From Pseudomonadota bacterium (lineage in GTDB: Bacteria; Pseudomonadota; Alphaproteobacteria; Rhizobiales; Beijerinckiaceae): 64,000 bases of DNA. Below, one piece after another: positions 50,888 to 59,716 of this stretch. The notes beneath the pieces are model-generated. The model did not search any database. It was not told where the DNA came from and saw only the letters and a program-made list of their open reading frames with translations. The position numbers and the translations under genes are program-made. The stretch's first letter is position 1, and each line of letters starts with the position of its first letter. The DNA is taken from positions 1-64,000 of the forward strand of contig JAIUNQ010000001.1 in assembly GCA_020161475.1 (NCBI GenBank). The letters are read 5' to 3'.

Positions 50888-52198
50888 TCAGACGCGGTAG
50901 TAGCGGCTGGCGCGCTGTTCGGCGCGCTTGGCGGCTTCTTCCGGGGTGCGCTGGCCGGTCACGGCCTCGGCGAACATGTCCACCACCACATAGTCGGCCA
51001 TCACCGCCGCCGAGGCATAACCGAGCGGGCCATCGAAGCCGTTCGGACGCAGGGTGTCGGAGGCGCTGGCATAGGCCTTGTGGATCGGGTCCGAGGTCCA
51101 GATCGGATTCTTCTCGAAGGCCTTGAGCGCCTGGCAGCAATAGGCCGAAGAGCCCTGCAGCCAGGAGTTCATCTGCTCCTGCTCATACATGAACTTGAGG
51201 TAGGCCTGCGCCGCCTGCGGGAACTTGGTGTGCTTGAAGATGATGGTGGAGGTGGTCTGGTGCAGCTCCACCTTCTTACCCACGGGGCCCATGGGGAAGT
51301 TGGTCGAGCGCAGGTCCGCCGCCATCTCTGCCAGCTTCGGATCGTTCTTGGCGGAGTAGTAGAGCGAAACGCCGTTGGCGGTCAGCGAGATCTGGCCAGC
51401 AACGAACGCGCGGTTGTTGTTGATGTCCAGCCAGCTCTCGGTGCCCGGAATAAAGGTCTTGTAGAGTTCCTTGGCGTAGTTGAGCGCCGCGATGGTCTCG
51501 GGGCTGTTGATGGTGACCTTGCCGTTCTTGTCCACCATCTGGCCGCCATGGCTCCAGAGCAGCCAATGGGCGTAGTTGTTGCCGTCACCCACGGCCTTGC
51601 CGTGCGCGAAGCCCGCCGGGGTGCCCTTGGCCTGAAGCGCCTTGCACAGCTCGAGGAAGCCCTTGGTGTCCTTCGGGAACTCCGAGAAACCCGCCGCCTT
51701 CATGTGGCTGTCGCGATAGATGATGGCGTTGCCGATGGCCGCCAGCGGCAGGGCGATGAACTTGCCGTCGCGCTTGGCATAGCCTTCGAGGCCCGGATAC
51801 CAGCCGCCGTACTTCGCCCCGAGGTAGTTGGCGAGCGGGCTGACATCCATCAGCTTTTCCGGGTACTGCTGCGGATCATCGAACCACACGAACATGATGT
51901 CCGGGCCGGAGCCGACGTTCGCGGCCACCGCGGCCTTCGGGCGGATGTCTTCCCAGCTTTCCTTGTCGATCTTGACTTCGACGCCGGTCTGTTCGGTGAA
52001 TTTCTTGGTGTTGGCGAGCCAGGCGTCCTCGTCACCCTTCACGAAAGGGGCCCAGCGCAGCACGCGGAGCGAAGCGCCCTTTTCCGGGGTGAACTTGGGT
52101 TCGGCCTGCGCGAAAGCGAGGTTCGGGGTGCCGCCAAAAGCCAGAGCGCCAGTGAGGCCAGCGGTTCCGGCGAGAAGGTCGCGACGGGAAATGGTCAT
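50888..52198 (-). CDS. Carbohydrate ABC transporter substrate-binding protein
   Basis: Periplasmic binding protein of 436 residues in the extracellular solute-binding family 1 (MalE/UgpB-like). A twin-arginine-type signal (ISRRDLLAGTAGLTGALAFGG) precedes LRVLRWAPFVKGDEDAWLANTKKFTEQTGVEVKID. The motif GPDIMFVWFDDPQQYPEKLMDVSPLANYLG and a C-terminal region with SAYCCQALKAFEKNP are visible. The start MTISRRDLL follows GGAGGAACCTC. It is the second gene of the importer operon. The ligand is uncertain: sugar, sugar acid or, from shared operators, a tetronate. Confidence 0.9.
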   Translation of the reverse strand: MTISRRDLLAGTAGLTGALAFGGTPNLAFAQAEPKFTPEKGASLRVLRWAPFVKGDEDAWLANTKKFTEQTGVEVKIDKESWEDIRPKAAVAANVGSGPDIMFVWFDDPQQYPEKLMDVSPLANYLGAKYGGWYPGLEGYAKRDGKFIALPLAAIGNAIIYRDSHMKAAGFSEFPKDTKGFLELCKALQAKGTPAGFAHGKAVGDGNNYAHWLLWSHGGQMVDKNGKVTINSPETIAALNYAKELYKTFIPGTESWLDINNNRAFVAGQISLTANGVSLYYSAKNDPKLAEMAADLRSTNFPMGPVGKKVELHQTTSTIIFKHTKFPQAAQAYLKFMYEQEQMNSWLQGSSAYCCQALKAFEKNPIWTSDPIHKAYASASDTLRPNGFDGPLGYASAAVMADYVVVDMFAEAVTGQRTPEEAAKRAEQRASRYYRV

Positions 52199-52280
52199 GA
52201 GGTTCCTCCGTTTAAGAACATGCGGGATTGATGTTTTTGTCGCCCGGCATCTCCCGCGAGATGCCGGGTGTTTTCCCTGA

Positions 52281-53345
52281 TCAGAGACGACGCTCGCTCG
52301 CGGCGTCGAAGAGGTGGGTCTTTTCCGCCTCGATGGTGAGGTAGAGCGTTTCGCCCGGCTTGGCAGAGATGCGGTCGCGGAAAACCGCCACCAGTTCCTG
52401 CCCACCGATATCGATCACGACCTGCGTTTCGGAACCAGTAGGCTCCACCACCACGACGCGGGCAGGCAGCCCGCCCGAACCGGCGAGGTGGAAATGCTCC
52501 GGACGAACCCCGTAGATGAGGTCCTTGCCCTTGGCGGCATCCGGCGCCTTGCCCACGGGAAGCGCAACGCCGCCCGCAGTGACGAACTTGGTCGGATCAT
52601 TGGCGTCGAGCTTGCCCTTGACGAAGTTCATGGCCGGGGAGCCGATGAAGCCGGCCACGAACAGGTTGTCCGGGCGGTCATAAAGCTCGAGCGGCGCACC
52701 GATCTGCTCGACGATGCCGTCATGCATCACCACGATCTTATCGGCCATGGTCATGGCTTCGATCTGGTCGTGGGTGACATAAACGGTGGTGGTCTTCAGG
52801 CGCTGGTGAAGCTCCTTGATCTCAGTGCGCATCGAGACGCGCAGCTTGGCGTCGAGGTTCGAGAGCGGCTCGTCGAACAGGAACACCTGCGGATCGCGCA
52901 CGATGGCGCGGCCCATGGCGACGCGCTGGCGCTGGCCGCCCGACAGCTGGCGCGGATAGCGATCCAGCAGATGCGTCAGGCCCAGAATCTGCGCGGCGGG
53001 CTTGAGCCGCTCGTCGATCTTGGCCTGCTCCACGCCGCGCAGCTTGAGCGAGAACGCCATGTTCTCCTCCACCGTCATATGCGGATAGAGCGCGTAGTTC
53101 TGGAACACCATCGCGATATCGCGATCCTTGGGCGGCACATCGTTGATGACGCGATCGCCGATGCGGATTTCACCGCCCGAGATGTGTTCCAGCCCCGCGA
53201 GCATGCGGAGCAGGGTGGATTTGCCGCAGCCCGACGGCCCGACGAGGATGACGAATTCGCCATCCGCGATCGAGATGTCCACGCCCTTGATGATCGGAAC
53301 CGTGCCGAAGGATTTGCGCACGTTCACGATGTCGACCGAAGCCAT
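52281..53345 (-). CDS. Carbohydrate ABC transporter ATPase (MalK/UgpC type)
   Basis: ATPase of 354 residues. Walker A is GPSGCGKSTLLRMLAGLE, the signature LSGGQRQRVAMGRAIVR and Walker B VFLFDEPLSNLDAKLR. The C-terminal regulatory TOBE/OB domain (about 240-354, GVRPEHFHLAG onward) is characteristic of the MalK/UgpC group that energises carbohydrate importers. It leads the importer operon, and a LacI-type operator lies about 47 bases upstream of its start. Confidence 0.93.
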   Translation of the reverse strand: MASVDIVNVRKSFGTVPIIKGVDISIADGEFVILVGPSGCGKSTLLRMLAGLEHISGGEIRIGDRVINDVPPKDRDIAMVFQNYALYPHMTVEENMAFSLKLRGVEQAKIDERLKPAAQILGLTHLLDRYPRQLSGGQRQRVAMGRAIVRDPQVFLFDEPLSNLDAKLRVSMRTEIKELHQRLKTTTVYVTHDQIEAMTMADKIVVMHDGIVEQIGAPLELYDRPDNLFVAGFIGSPAMNFVKGKLDANDPTKFVTAGGVALPVGKAPDAAKGKDLIYGVRPEHFHLAGSGGLPARVVVVEPTGSETQVVIDIGGQELVAVFRDRISAKPGETLYLTIEAEKTHLFDAASERRL

Positions 53346-53391
53346 GCCTTTACTTTCCTCGTTTGCCCCTTGTGCCGGGGTTTGTCGTTTT

Positions 53392-53407
53392 TTGGCAGCG
53401 GTGCCAA
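53392..53407. promoter_or_regulatory. LacI-type operator upstream of the ABC importer
   Basis: TTGGCAGCGGTGCCAA differs by one base from the perfect palindrome TTGGCAGCGCTGCCAA that precedes ltnD at 56583. It lies between the divergent importer operon and denD. Confidence 0.72.
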
Positions 53408-53571
53408 TTTAAGTCCGAACAAAGGGCGCCACGCAAGCGGGCACCCCCTCGAATTTTGCCGCTTCAAGCCCTCAAACGGGGTGTTATCGAAGCCTCAAAA
53501 TGCTGATATGTTTCGGAAAACCTATTCTCCCACTCCGCCTTGCCGTCTCGTCCCTGAAGCATTCTTTCTTG

Positions 53572-53587
53572 TTGGTAGCGCTCCCAT
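53572..53587. promoter_or_regulatory. LacI-type operator-like site upstream of denD
   Basis: TTGGTAGCGCTCCCAT keeps the AGCGCT centre and TTGG/CCA flanks of the operators at 53392 and 56583, about 100 bases before the denD start. The remainder of 53346-53685 shows no gene. Confidence 0.5.
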
Positions 53588-53685
53588 TGTATGGTATCCG
53601 CTCGGAAAGGGAAGCAAAAAATTTCTCGCTGCGCAGGTTTCTTCACTCAAGTCCGCGCTTCAACCAACCCAAGGAGCCTTTTTCG

Positions 53686-54672
53686 ATGCATATCCTCATT
53701 ATCGGTGCCGCCGGCATGGTGGGCCGCAAGCTCACCGCCCGTCTCGCCAAGGACGGCGCGCTCGGCGGCAAATCGATTTCCGCCTTCACCCTGGCGGATG
53801 TGGTGGAAGCCCCCGCGCCGGCCGGCTTTGGCGGCAAGGTGACTTCGCTGGCTGTGGATATCTCGGATGCGGCGGTTGCTGCCAAACTCGTCTCGGGCCG
53901 TCCGGATGTGATTTTCCACCTCGCCGCTATCGTTTCCGGTGAGGCCGAGGCCGATTTCGACAAGGGCTACCGCATCAATCTCGACGGCACCCGCCACCTG
54001 CTCGATGCGATCCGCGCCGAGGGTGCCAAGGCCCCCTATGTGCCGCGCGTGGTCAACACCTCCTCGATCGCGGTGTTCGGCGCGCCGTTCCCGGAGCTGA
54101 TCCACGACGAGTTCTTCTCGACCCCGCTGACCAGCTACGGCACGCAGAAGGCCATCGGCGAGCTGCTGCTGACCGATTATTCCCGCAAGGGCTTCATGGA
54201 TGGCATTTCGATTCGCCTGCCCACCATCTGCATCCGTCCGGGCAAGCCGAATGCCGCCGCCTCGGGCTTCTTCTCCAACATCCTGCGTGAGCCGCTGGTG
54301 GGGCAGGAGGCGGTGCTGCCGGTGGATGACAGCGTGCTGCATTGGCATGCTTCGCCCCGCTCCGCCGTCGGCTTCCTCATGCACGCCGCGACCATGGACC
54401 TGACCAAAATGGGCTGGCGCCGCGCCATCACCATGCCGGGCCTCGCTGCCACTGTCGGCGAGCAGATTGAGGCGCTGCGCCGCGTTGCGGGCGAAAAGGC
54501 CGTCAAACTCATCCGCCGCATGCCGGATGAAACCATCATCCGCATTGTTTCCGGCTGGCCGCGCGCCTTTGATGCGTCACGCGCCCTGTCGCTCGGCTTC
54601 AAGGCCGAGGCCACCTTCGATGAGATCATCAAGGTCCATGTCGAGGATGAGCTGGGCGGCAAGCTGCCGTAA
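53686..54672 (+). CDS. denD: D-erythronate dehydrogenase
   Basis: Extended SDR (NAD-dependent epimerase/dehydratase fold) of 328 residues: cofactor motif GAAGMVGRKLTARL, DVIFHLAAIVSGEAEADFDKGYRINLDGTRHLLDAIR, catalytic YGTQK. These, with SIRLPTICIRPGKPNAAASGFFSNILREPLVG, are typical of DenD, which oxidises D-erythronate to 2-oxo-tetronate for OtnI/OtnK/OtnC. The start MHILIIGAAG follows AAGGAGCC; the 62-codon-longer frame lacks a ribosome site and spans the operator. The rest of the pathway lies downstream on both strands. Confidence 0.9.
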   Translation: MHILIIGAAGMVGRKLTARLAKDGALGGKSISAFTLADVVEAPAPAGFGGKVTSLAVDISDAAVAAKLVSGRPDVIFHLAAIVSGEAEADFDKGYRINLDGTRHLLDAIRAEGAKAPYVPRVVNTSSIAVFGAPFPELIHDEFFSTPLTSYGTQKAIGELLLTDYSRKGFMDGISIRLPTICIRPGKPNAAASGFFSNILREPLVGQEAVLPVDDSVLHWHASPRSAVGFLMHAATMDLTKMGWRRAITMPGLAATVGEQIEALRRVAGEKAVKLIRRMPDETIIRIVSGWPRAFDASRALSLGFKAEATFDEIIKVHVEDELGGKLP

Positions 54673-54684
54673 GGATTGAAGCGC

Positions 54685-54719
54685 GTCATGCCCGGCCTCG
54701 TGCCGGGCATCCACGACTT
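54685..54719. repeat. REP-like palindromic element, copy 2 (inverted)
   Basis: GTCATGCCCGGCCTCGTG at the left and CCGGGCATCCACGACTT at the right: the reverse orientation of copies 1 and 3. With copy 3 it forms a head-to-tail inverted pair, a BIME-like arrangement, between convergent denD and otnC. Confidence 0.75.
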
Positions 54720-54734
54720 AACGGCGGCTCGACA

Positions 54735-54769
54735 AAGTCATGGATACCCGCCCCAAGGGCGGGCATGAC
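54735..54769. repeat. REP-like palindromic element, copy 3
   Basis: AAGTCATGGATACCCGCC to GGCGGGCATGAC. It differs from copy 1 at two bases. It ends ten bases before the otnC stop. Confidence 0.8.
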
Positions 54770-54778
54770 ACTTCAGGT

Positions 54779-55492
54779 CTATCTGCCTTTTAGCCCATGC
54801 TGCGTGCAGCCCGCATCCGTGCAATCGGCCTCGTCGTGAGCGATCAGCTCTGCCGTCTCGCATTTGAAATGCGTTGTCAGATCATCGAGTTGGGCGCGGG
54901 AAAGGAATCTCGGATTGAGGTTCTTGGTCAGCAGGAAAAGCTTGGCCGTCTCCTCCAGCTCCTCGGTCGCATAAACCGCTGCCTCAAGGCTTTCCCCCGC
55001 CACCACCGGCCCGTGGTTTGAGAGCAGCACCGCCGAATAGCGCCCCGCCAGCCCGCGAATGGCATCGGCCACGGCAGGATCGCCGGGCCGGTAATAGGGC
55101 AGCAGCGCACAGGGGCCGACCCGCATGGCGAAGTATGGCGTCAGCGGCGGCAGCGCTGCGCGCGGATCAATCTCCGGCAGCATGGAAACCGCGACAGAAT
55201 GCGTGGAATGCAGGTGCACAATCGCTTTCGCCGTGCTGCGCGTGTCGTAAATCGCGCTGTGCAGCGGAATTTCCTTCGTCGGTGCATCGCCGGAAACAAG
55301 GTTGCCCGCACCATCCAGCTTTGAAAGCCGCGCGGGGTCAAGAAACCCCAGCGAAGCATTGGTGGGCGTGACGAGCCACCCGCCGTCCTCCAGCCGCATC
55401 GAGATATTGCCGGAGGAGCCGGGCGTCAGCCCGCGCTCGAACAGCGAGCGCCCGAACCGGCAGATCGCCTCGCGCGCTTGCACATCACTCAT
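54779..55492 (-). CDS. otnC: 3-oxo-tetronate 4-phosphate decarboxylase (class II aldolase family)
   Basis: Zinc-dependent class II aldolase/adducin-type enzyme of 237 residues. Metal-binding histidines lie in KAIVHLHSTHSVAVS and a further His near NHGPVVAG; PGSSGNISMRL forms the phosphate-binding loop. The C-terminal TDAGCTQHGLKGR is typical of the OtnC group. It converts 3-oxo-tetronate 4-phosphate to dihydroxyacetone phosphate and CO2, the final step of threonate/erythronate breakdown. Its start overlaps the stop of the LacI-family gene, so regulator and decarboxylase share a transcript. Confidence 0.88.
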   Translation of the reverse strand: MSDVQAREAICRFGRSLFERGLTPGSSGNISMRLEDGGWLVTPTNASLGFLDPARLSKLDGAGNLVSGDAPTKEIPLHSAIYDTRSTAKAIVHLHSTHSVAVSMLPEIDPRAALPPLTPYFAMRVGPCALLPYYRPGDPAVADAIRGLAGRYSAVLLSNHGPVVAGESLEAAVYATEELEETAKLFLLTKNLNPRFLSRAQLDDLTTHFKCETAELIAHDEADCTDAGCTQHGLKGR

Positions 55493-56502
55493 GTGGTTCC
55501 CCCTTCGAGGAGTTCGAAGCCGATATCGATAAGCTTGGCCTGCTCCTGCCCCAGCACCATGCGGGCCGCGACCTCCCCCATGGCAGCGCGCGGCGTGCGG
55601 ATGGAGGACAGTGGTTGGGGCGCAAAGCGGGCGAGATCCAACCCGTTATGCCCGAAAATCGCGAGTTGATTCGGGATCTGAATCCCGTGACTCAAGCAGT
55701 GAAAGTAACCGCCCAAGGCCATGTCATCATTGGAGAAATAGCAGGCGTCAATCTCAATGCCCTGTGCGAGCAGGCGTTTGAGTCCCTCCCGCCCGGCTTC
55801 CACCGAGGAGGTGCCGGTGCCGATCTCCTGCGCCACAACGCTCAGGCCTGCTTCGCGCAAGGCACCCTCGAAACCCTCGAAGCGTTTGACCGCGCGGATA
55901 TCGAGATGAATCCGGTGCCCGACATAGCCGATGCGCCGATAGCCCCGCCCGATCAGGTGCCGCGCCGCCACCGCCCCGGCCTGCCGGTTGGAGAAGCCCA
56001 CCAGCCGGTCGAGCCCCACACCGTCGGTGTCATACACCTCCACCAGTCGCGTGCCGCTGGCGCGCAGCAGGGCTTTGGCACCCTCGGTATGATCCAGCCC
56101 GACAAGGATCAGCCCCGCTGGTCGCCAGCTCAGCACGGAGGCAATCAGCCGCTCCTCGCGCTCGGCCTCATATTCGCTGACCGCGATCACCGATTGATGC
56201 CCATGCGCCTCCAGCACCTGGTTCGCACCGCGCAGGAAATCCGGAAAAACGATGTTGGTGAGCGAGGGGATGATGATCCCGACGAGGTTCGAGCCTGTGG
56301 AGGCCAGGTTCCCTGCGAGCCGGTTTGGCACATAGGCCAGCTTATCGGCGGCGGCCTGAACTTTCGCGCGTGTACGCTCGGAAACGGCGCCCTTGCCGCG
56401 CAGAACCCGCGAGGCCGTGCTTTCGCCCACACCGGCGGCGCGTGCGACATCCGCCAACGTCGCGCTGGTCGTGAGGGCGTTAAAATCGTCGCGCTGGGTC
56501 AA
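55489..56502 (-). CDS. LacI-family regulator of tetronate catabolism
   Basis: Repressor of about 337 residues. The headpiece ATLADVARAAGVGESTASRVLRGKGAVSERTRAKVQAAADKLAYVPNRLAGNLASTGSNLVGIIIPSLTN is followed by a GntR-like effector domain (HGHQSVIAVSEYEAEREERLIASVLSWRPAGLILVGLDH, YFSNDDMALGGYFHCLSHGI). I use the TTG start at 56502, preceded by GGAG; a longer frame to 56598 would cross the operator. It is divergent from ltnD-otnI-otnK, with a perfect 16-bp palindrome between, and is the natural candidate for all matching sites at 53392, 53572 and 56583. Confidence 0.87.
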   Translation of the reverse strand: MTQRDDFNALTTSATLADVARAAGVGESTASRVLRGKGAVSERTRAKVQAAADKLAYVPNRLAGNLASTGSNLVGIIIPSLTNIVFPDFLRGANQVLEAHGHQSVIAVSEYEAEREERLIASVLSWRPAGLILVGLDHTEGAKALLRASGTRLVEVYDTDGVGLDRLVGFSNRQAGAVAARHLIGRGYRRIGYVGHRIHLDIRAVKRFEGFEGALREAGLSVVAQEIGTGTSSVEAGREGLKRLLAQGIEIDACYFSNDDMALGGYFHCLSHGIQIPNQLAIFGHNGLDLARFAPQPLSSIRTPRAAMGEVAARMVLGQEQAKLIDIGFELLEGGTT

Positions 56503-56582
56503 TCCGGGCTCCGCAAGGGCACGTCGATGGCTCTTGTTTTGCCCTAGGGTAAGCGAAGTCAGGGTGCGTAAGCAATCAGGAA

Positions 56583-56598
56583 TTGGCAGCGCTGCCAA
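56583..56598. promoter_or_regulatory. Perfect 16-bp LacI-type operator (ltnD/otnC divergent region)
   Basis: TTGGCAGCGCTGCCAA is a perfect palindrome between the divergent LacI-family gene and ltnD, 70 bases before the ltnD start. Confidence 0.8.
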
Positions 56599-56667
56599 AC
56601 TCTGCTAGCTCTTTTTTTGATCCCTTGCGGCAAACCCGCAAGGCATAAAAAATCGGGAGAAAATGCC

Positions 56668-57597
56668 GTGCCGGAGGCTGTTGCAGTGCAAAATAGTCCG
56701 AAATCTGTTGGTGTCATCGGTTTGGGGTCCATGGGCCTCGGCATGGCCAAATCCTTGCTGAAAGCCGGGCATTCTGTTTCGGGGTATGATGTTAGCGCTA
56801 CCTCCTTGGCGGCTTTTGCCGAAGCGGGCGGGCGCGCTGCCACATCCCCGGCGGATGCGGCCCAAGGCGCGGATATCGTGGTTTGCGTGGTGGTCAACGC
56901 CGCCCAGACCGAGGGCGTGCTGTTCGGGGAGGGCGGTGTGGCCTCTGCCATGAAGCCCGGCTCGGTCTTCCTCTCCTGCGCCACCATGGACCCGGCGATT
57001 GCGCGTGATCTCTCGGCCCGCGTTGAGGCGAAGGGCGTGCATTATCTCGATGCGCCGATCTCTGGCGGTGCGCGCCGCGCGGCGGAAGGCGCATTGACGA
57101 TCCTCGCGTCGGGGTCAAAAGCGGCCTTTGCTTCAGCGCGCCCCGCGCTCGATGCCATGGCCGCCAAGCTCTACGAGCTGGGCGATGCCGCAGGCGCGGG
57201 CGCGGCCTTCAAGATGATCAACCAGTTGCTCGCGGGCGTGCATATCGCCGCAGCTTCCGAGGCCATGGCCTTTGCCGCGCGGCAGGGGCTGGATCTGGAT
57301 AAGGTCTATGAGGTGATCACCGCCTCGGCGGGCAACTCATGGATGTTCGAAAACCGCATGACCAAGGTGCTCTCGGGCGATTATTCGCCCAATTCCGCCA
57401 CCGAAATCTTCGTGAAAGACCTCGGCATCGTGCAGGATATGGCGCGTTCGCAGCGCTTCCCCGTGCCGATGGCCGCCTCCGCGCTGCAAATGTTTCTGAT
57501 GACCTCGGCGGTGGGCATGGGGCGTGATGATGATTCATCCGTCGCGCGGCTCTATGCGCAGGTCGGCGGCGCGAAGCTGCCCGGACAGGAGGGCTGA
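56668..57597 (+). CDS. ltnD: L-threonate dehydrogenase
   Basis: Beta-hydroxyacid dehydrogenase of 309 residues that oxidises L-threonate to 2-oxo-tetronate. The NAD motif is VGVIGLGSMGLGMAKSLLKAGH. The substrate-binding segment is YLDAPISGGARRAAEGALTI, and the catalytic Lys lies in FKMINQLLAGVHIAAASEAMAFA. The start is GTG at 56668, following GGGAG; no ATG gives a better fit. The next gene, otnI, begins three bases after the stop. Confidence 0.9.
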   Translation: MPEAVAVQNSPKSVGVIGLGSMGLGMAKSLLKAGHSVSGYDVSATSLAAFAEAGGRAATSPADAAQGADIVVCVVVNAAQTEGVLFGEGGVASAMKPGSVFLSCATMDPAIARDLSARVEAKGVHYLDAPISGGARRAAEGALTILASGSKAAFASARPALDAMAAKLYELGDAAGAGAAFKMINQLLAGVHIAAASEAMAFAARQGLDLDKVYEVITASAGNSWMFENRMTKVLSGDYSPNSATEIFVKDLGIVQDMARSQRFPVPMAASALQMFLMTSAVGMGRDDDSSVARLYAQVGGAKLPGQEG

Positions 57598-57599
57598 CA

Positions 57600-58382
57600 A
57601 TGCCGAAATTTGCCGCCAACCTTTCCATGATGTTCAACGAGCACGCCTTCCTTGATCGCTTCAAGGCGGCGGCGGACGCCGGTTTTACGGCGGTTGAATA
57701 CCTCTTCCCCTACGAGGTTTCGCCCGAAGCCATCGCCAAAGCGCTCGCGGACAATGGTCTCACCCAGGCGCTGTTCAACCTGCCGCCGGGCGATTGGGCG
57801 TCCGGCGAGCGCGGCCTCGCCTCTCTGCCCGAGCGCTTCGAGGAGTTCGCCGCGGGCGTTGAAACCGCGCTCACCTATGCTCAGGCGAGCGGCGTCAAAC
57901 AGCTTCACATGATGGCGGGGCTTTCGGACAAATCCGATCCCAAGGCGTTGCTCGCTTACGAGCGCGCGGTGCGCCATGGCGCGGAGCGTCTGGCCACCAA
58001 GGGGCTCCATCTGCTGCTCGAACCGATCAACCCGCGCGATATGCCGGGCTACTTCCTCAATGATTTCAACTGGTGCGCCGCGTTCATCGCGCGCCTCGGC
58101 CTGCCCAATGTCGCGCTCCAATATGACATCTACCACCGCCAGATCATCCACGGCGATGTAACAAAGGGGCTGGAAGCGATGCTTCCCATCACGCGCCATA
58201 TCCAGATCGCCTCGGTCCCGGCGCGCCACGAGCCGGATACGGGCGAACTCAACGACACCCGCCTGTTCGAAACGCTGGATGCCATGGGGTATGACGGCTT
58301 CATCGGCTGCGAATATCGCCCCAAGGGCGAAACGGTTGCGGGCCTCGGCTGGTTCGCCAAATACAAGGGAGCCGCCCGATGA
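57600..58382 (+). CDS. otnI: 2-oxo-tetronate isomerase (hydroxypyruvate isomerase-like)
   Basis: TIM-barrel isomerase of 260 residues in the Hyi family. MPKFAANLSMMFNEHAFLDRFKAAADAGFTAVEYLFPYE, LLLEPINPRDMPGYFL, LQYDIYHRQ and GYDGFIGCEYRPKGET carry the metal- and substrate-binding residues. In this gene context it interconverts 2-oxo- and 3-oxo-tetronate, rather than serving the glyoxylate pathway. It overlaps otnK by four bases. Confidence 0.9.
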   Translation: MPKFAANLSMMFNEHAFLDRFKAAADAGFTAVEYLFPYEVSPEAIAKALADNGLTQALFNLPPGDWASGERGLASLPERFEEFAAGVETALTYAQASGVKQLHMMAGLSDKSDPKALLAYERAVRHGAERLATKGLHLLLEPINPRDMPGYFLNDFNWCAAFIARLGLPNVALQYDIYHRQIIHGDVTKGLEAMLPITRHIQIASVPARHEPDTGELNDTRLFETLDAMGYDGFIGCEYRPKGETVAGLGWFAKYKGAAR

Positions 58383-59668
58383 CCCTGAAGCTGGGCTGCA
58401 TCGCCGATGATTACACTGGCGCCTCCGATCTCGCGAACACGCTGCAGAAGAATGGTCTGGCCACTGTGCAGACCATTGGCATCCCCGCACCCTCGCTCTC
58501 GGGCGCGATTGCCGGGGCGGAGGCGATGGTCGTCTCCCTGAAGATACGTTCGGTTCCGGCGGCGGAAGCCGTGGAAAAGGCGCGCGCGGCGGAGGCATTC
58601 CTGCGCGCCTCGGGCGCAACCCACGTCATGTACAAGATCTGCTCGACCTTCGATTCCACCGATGAGGGCAACATCGGCCCCATGCTCGACACCTTCGGGG
58701 TGGCAGGGCAAGAGAGAGAAGAGGGGCAGGTGGCGCTGATCACCCCGGCGTTCCCGGAAACCGGGCGCACCGTGTACATGGGCAATCTGTTTGTGAACGG
58801 CGTGCCGCTGAACGAAAGCCCGCTGAAAGATCACCCCCTCAACCCCATGCACGATGCCAACCTTATGCGTGTGATGCAGCGCCAGAGCCGCGCCAAGGTG
58901 GGGCTGGCGAACTGGGATGTCGTGCGGGCGGGCGTTGGCGCGCTGGAAAGCCGCCTCGCAGCCCTCAAGGCCGAAGGCGTCAGCGGCGCGGTTGTCGATG
59001 CCATCACCGAGGAAGACCTCGAAACGCTGGGCAAAGTGGCGTCCAAAGCGCCGTTCTCCATCGGTGCGTCCGGCCTCGGGCTGGGGTTGGCGCGCGCCAT
59101 GCGCAGCGCTCATGCCGCGGTCGGCAGCGGGGCCAAAGGCAATGGCCCGGCGCTTTCCGCTTGCCTTGCGGGGTCCTGCTCGGCGCAGACGCTCAAACAG
59201 ATCGCAGCGGCAGAAAATGTGATGCCGGTGCTCAAGCTTGATGCCGCAGCGCTGGTGGAAAACGGCGCGACCGAAGTGGAGCGCGGCCTTGCCTTCGCGC
59301 GCGAGCATCTGCCCAAGGGACCGTTGCTCATCGCCTCCTCACAATCGCCCGATCAGGTTCAGGCCGTGCAGGCGCGCTTCGGGCGCGATGCGGCGGGCCA
59401 TGCGATTGAACAAGGCATGGCGAGCCTCGCCGAAGCACTGGTGGGCTTGGGCGTGAGGCACCTGGTGGTCGCGGGTGGGGAAACCTCCGGCGCGGCGGTG
59501 GATCGCTTGGCGATCGAGGCGTTTCGTCTGGGGCCGGAGATCGCGGCGGGTGTGCCGATGTTAGAGGCGATCGGCGCGCATCACGCGGGCCTGCTGATGG
59601 CGCTCAAATCCGGCAATTTCGGTGCAGAGAGCTTCTTTGCGGATGCCCTCGCCATGATGCGGGGCTGA
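58379..59668 (+). CDS. otnK: 3-oxo-tetronate kinase (DUF1537 family)
   Basis: Four-carbon acid sugar kinase of 429 residues. The N-terminal domain begins LGCIADDYTGASDLANTL, the DUF1537 hallmark with acidic catalytic residues. The C-terminal nucleotide-binding domain has VVAGGETSGAAVDRLAIEAFRLGPEIAAGVPMLEA. It phosphorylates 3-oxo-tetronate for OtnC. It is the last gene of ltnD-otnI-otnK, with a hairpin terminator ten bases after the stop. Confidence 0.93.
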   Translation: MTLKLGCIADDYTGASDLANTLQKNGLATVQTIGIPAPSLSGAIAGAEAMVVSLKIRSVPAAEAVEKARAAEAFLRASGATHVMYKICSTFDSTDEGNIGPMLDTFGVAGQEREEGQVALITPAFPETGRTVYMGNLFVNGVPLNESPLKDHPLNPMHDANLMRVMQRQSRAKVGLANWDVVRAGVGALESRLAALKAEGVSGAVVDAITEEDLETLGKVASKAPFSIGASGLGLGLARAMRSAHAAVGSGAKGNGPALSACLAGSCSAQTLKQIAAAENVMPVLKLDAAALVENGATEVERGLAFAREHLPKGPLLIASSQSPDQVQAVQARFGRDAAGHAIEQGMASLAEALVGLGVRHLVVAGGETSGAAVDRLAIEAFRLGPEIAAGVPMLEAIGAHHAGLLMALKSGNFGAESFFADALAMMRG

Positions 59669-59677
59669 AACACGGAG

Positions 59678-59703
59678 GGTGACCTTTCAAAGAAAAGGTC
59701 ACC
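59678..59703. terminator. Hairpin between convergent otnK and the OYE gene
   Basis: GGTGACCTTTC and GAAAAGGTCACC form a near-perfect stem between the two convergent stop codons. The flanks are not strongly T-rich. Confidence 0.65.
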
Positions 59704-59716
59704 TTCGAGGGTAAAA

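Noticed and set aside
56791..56802. GTTAGCGCTACC inside ltnD as a further LacI operator
   Set aside because: It lies within the coding region, matches only the core, and the strong site at 56583 already explains regulation.
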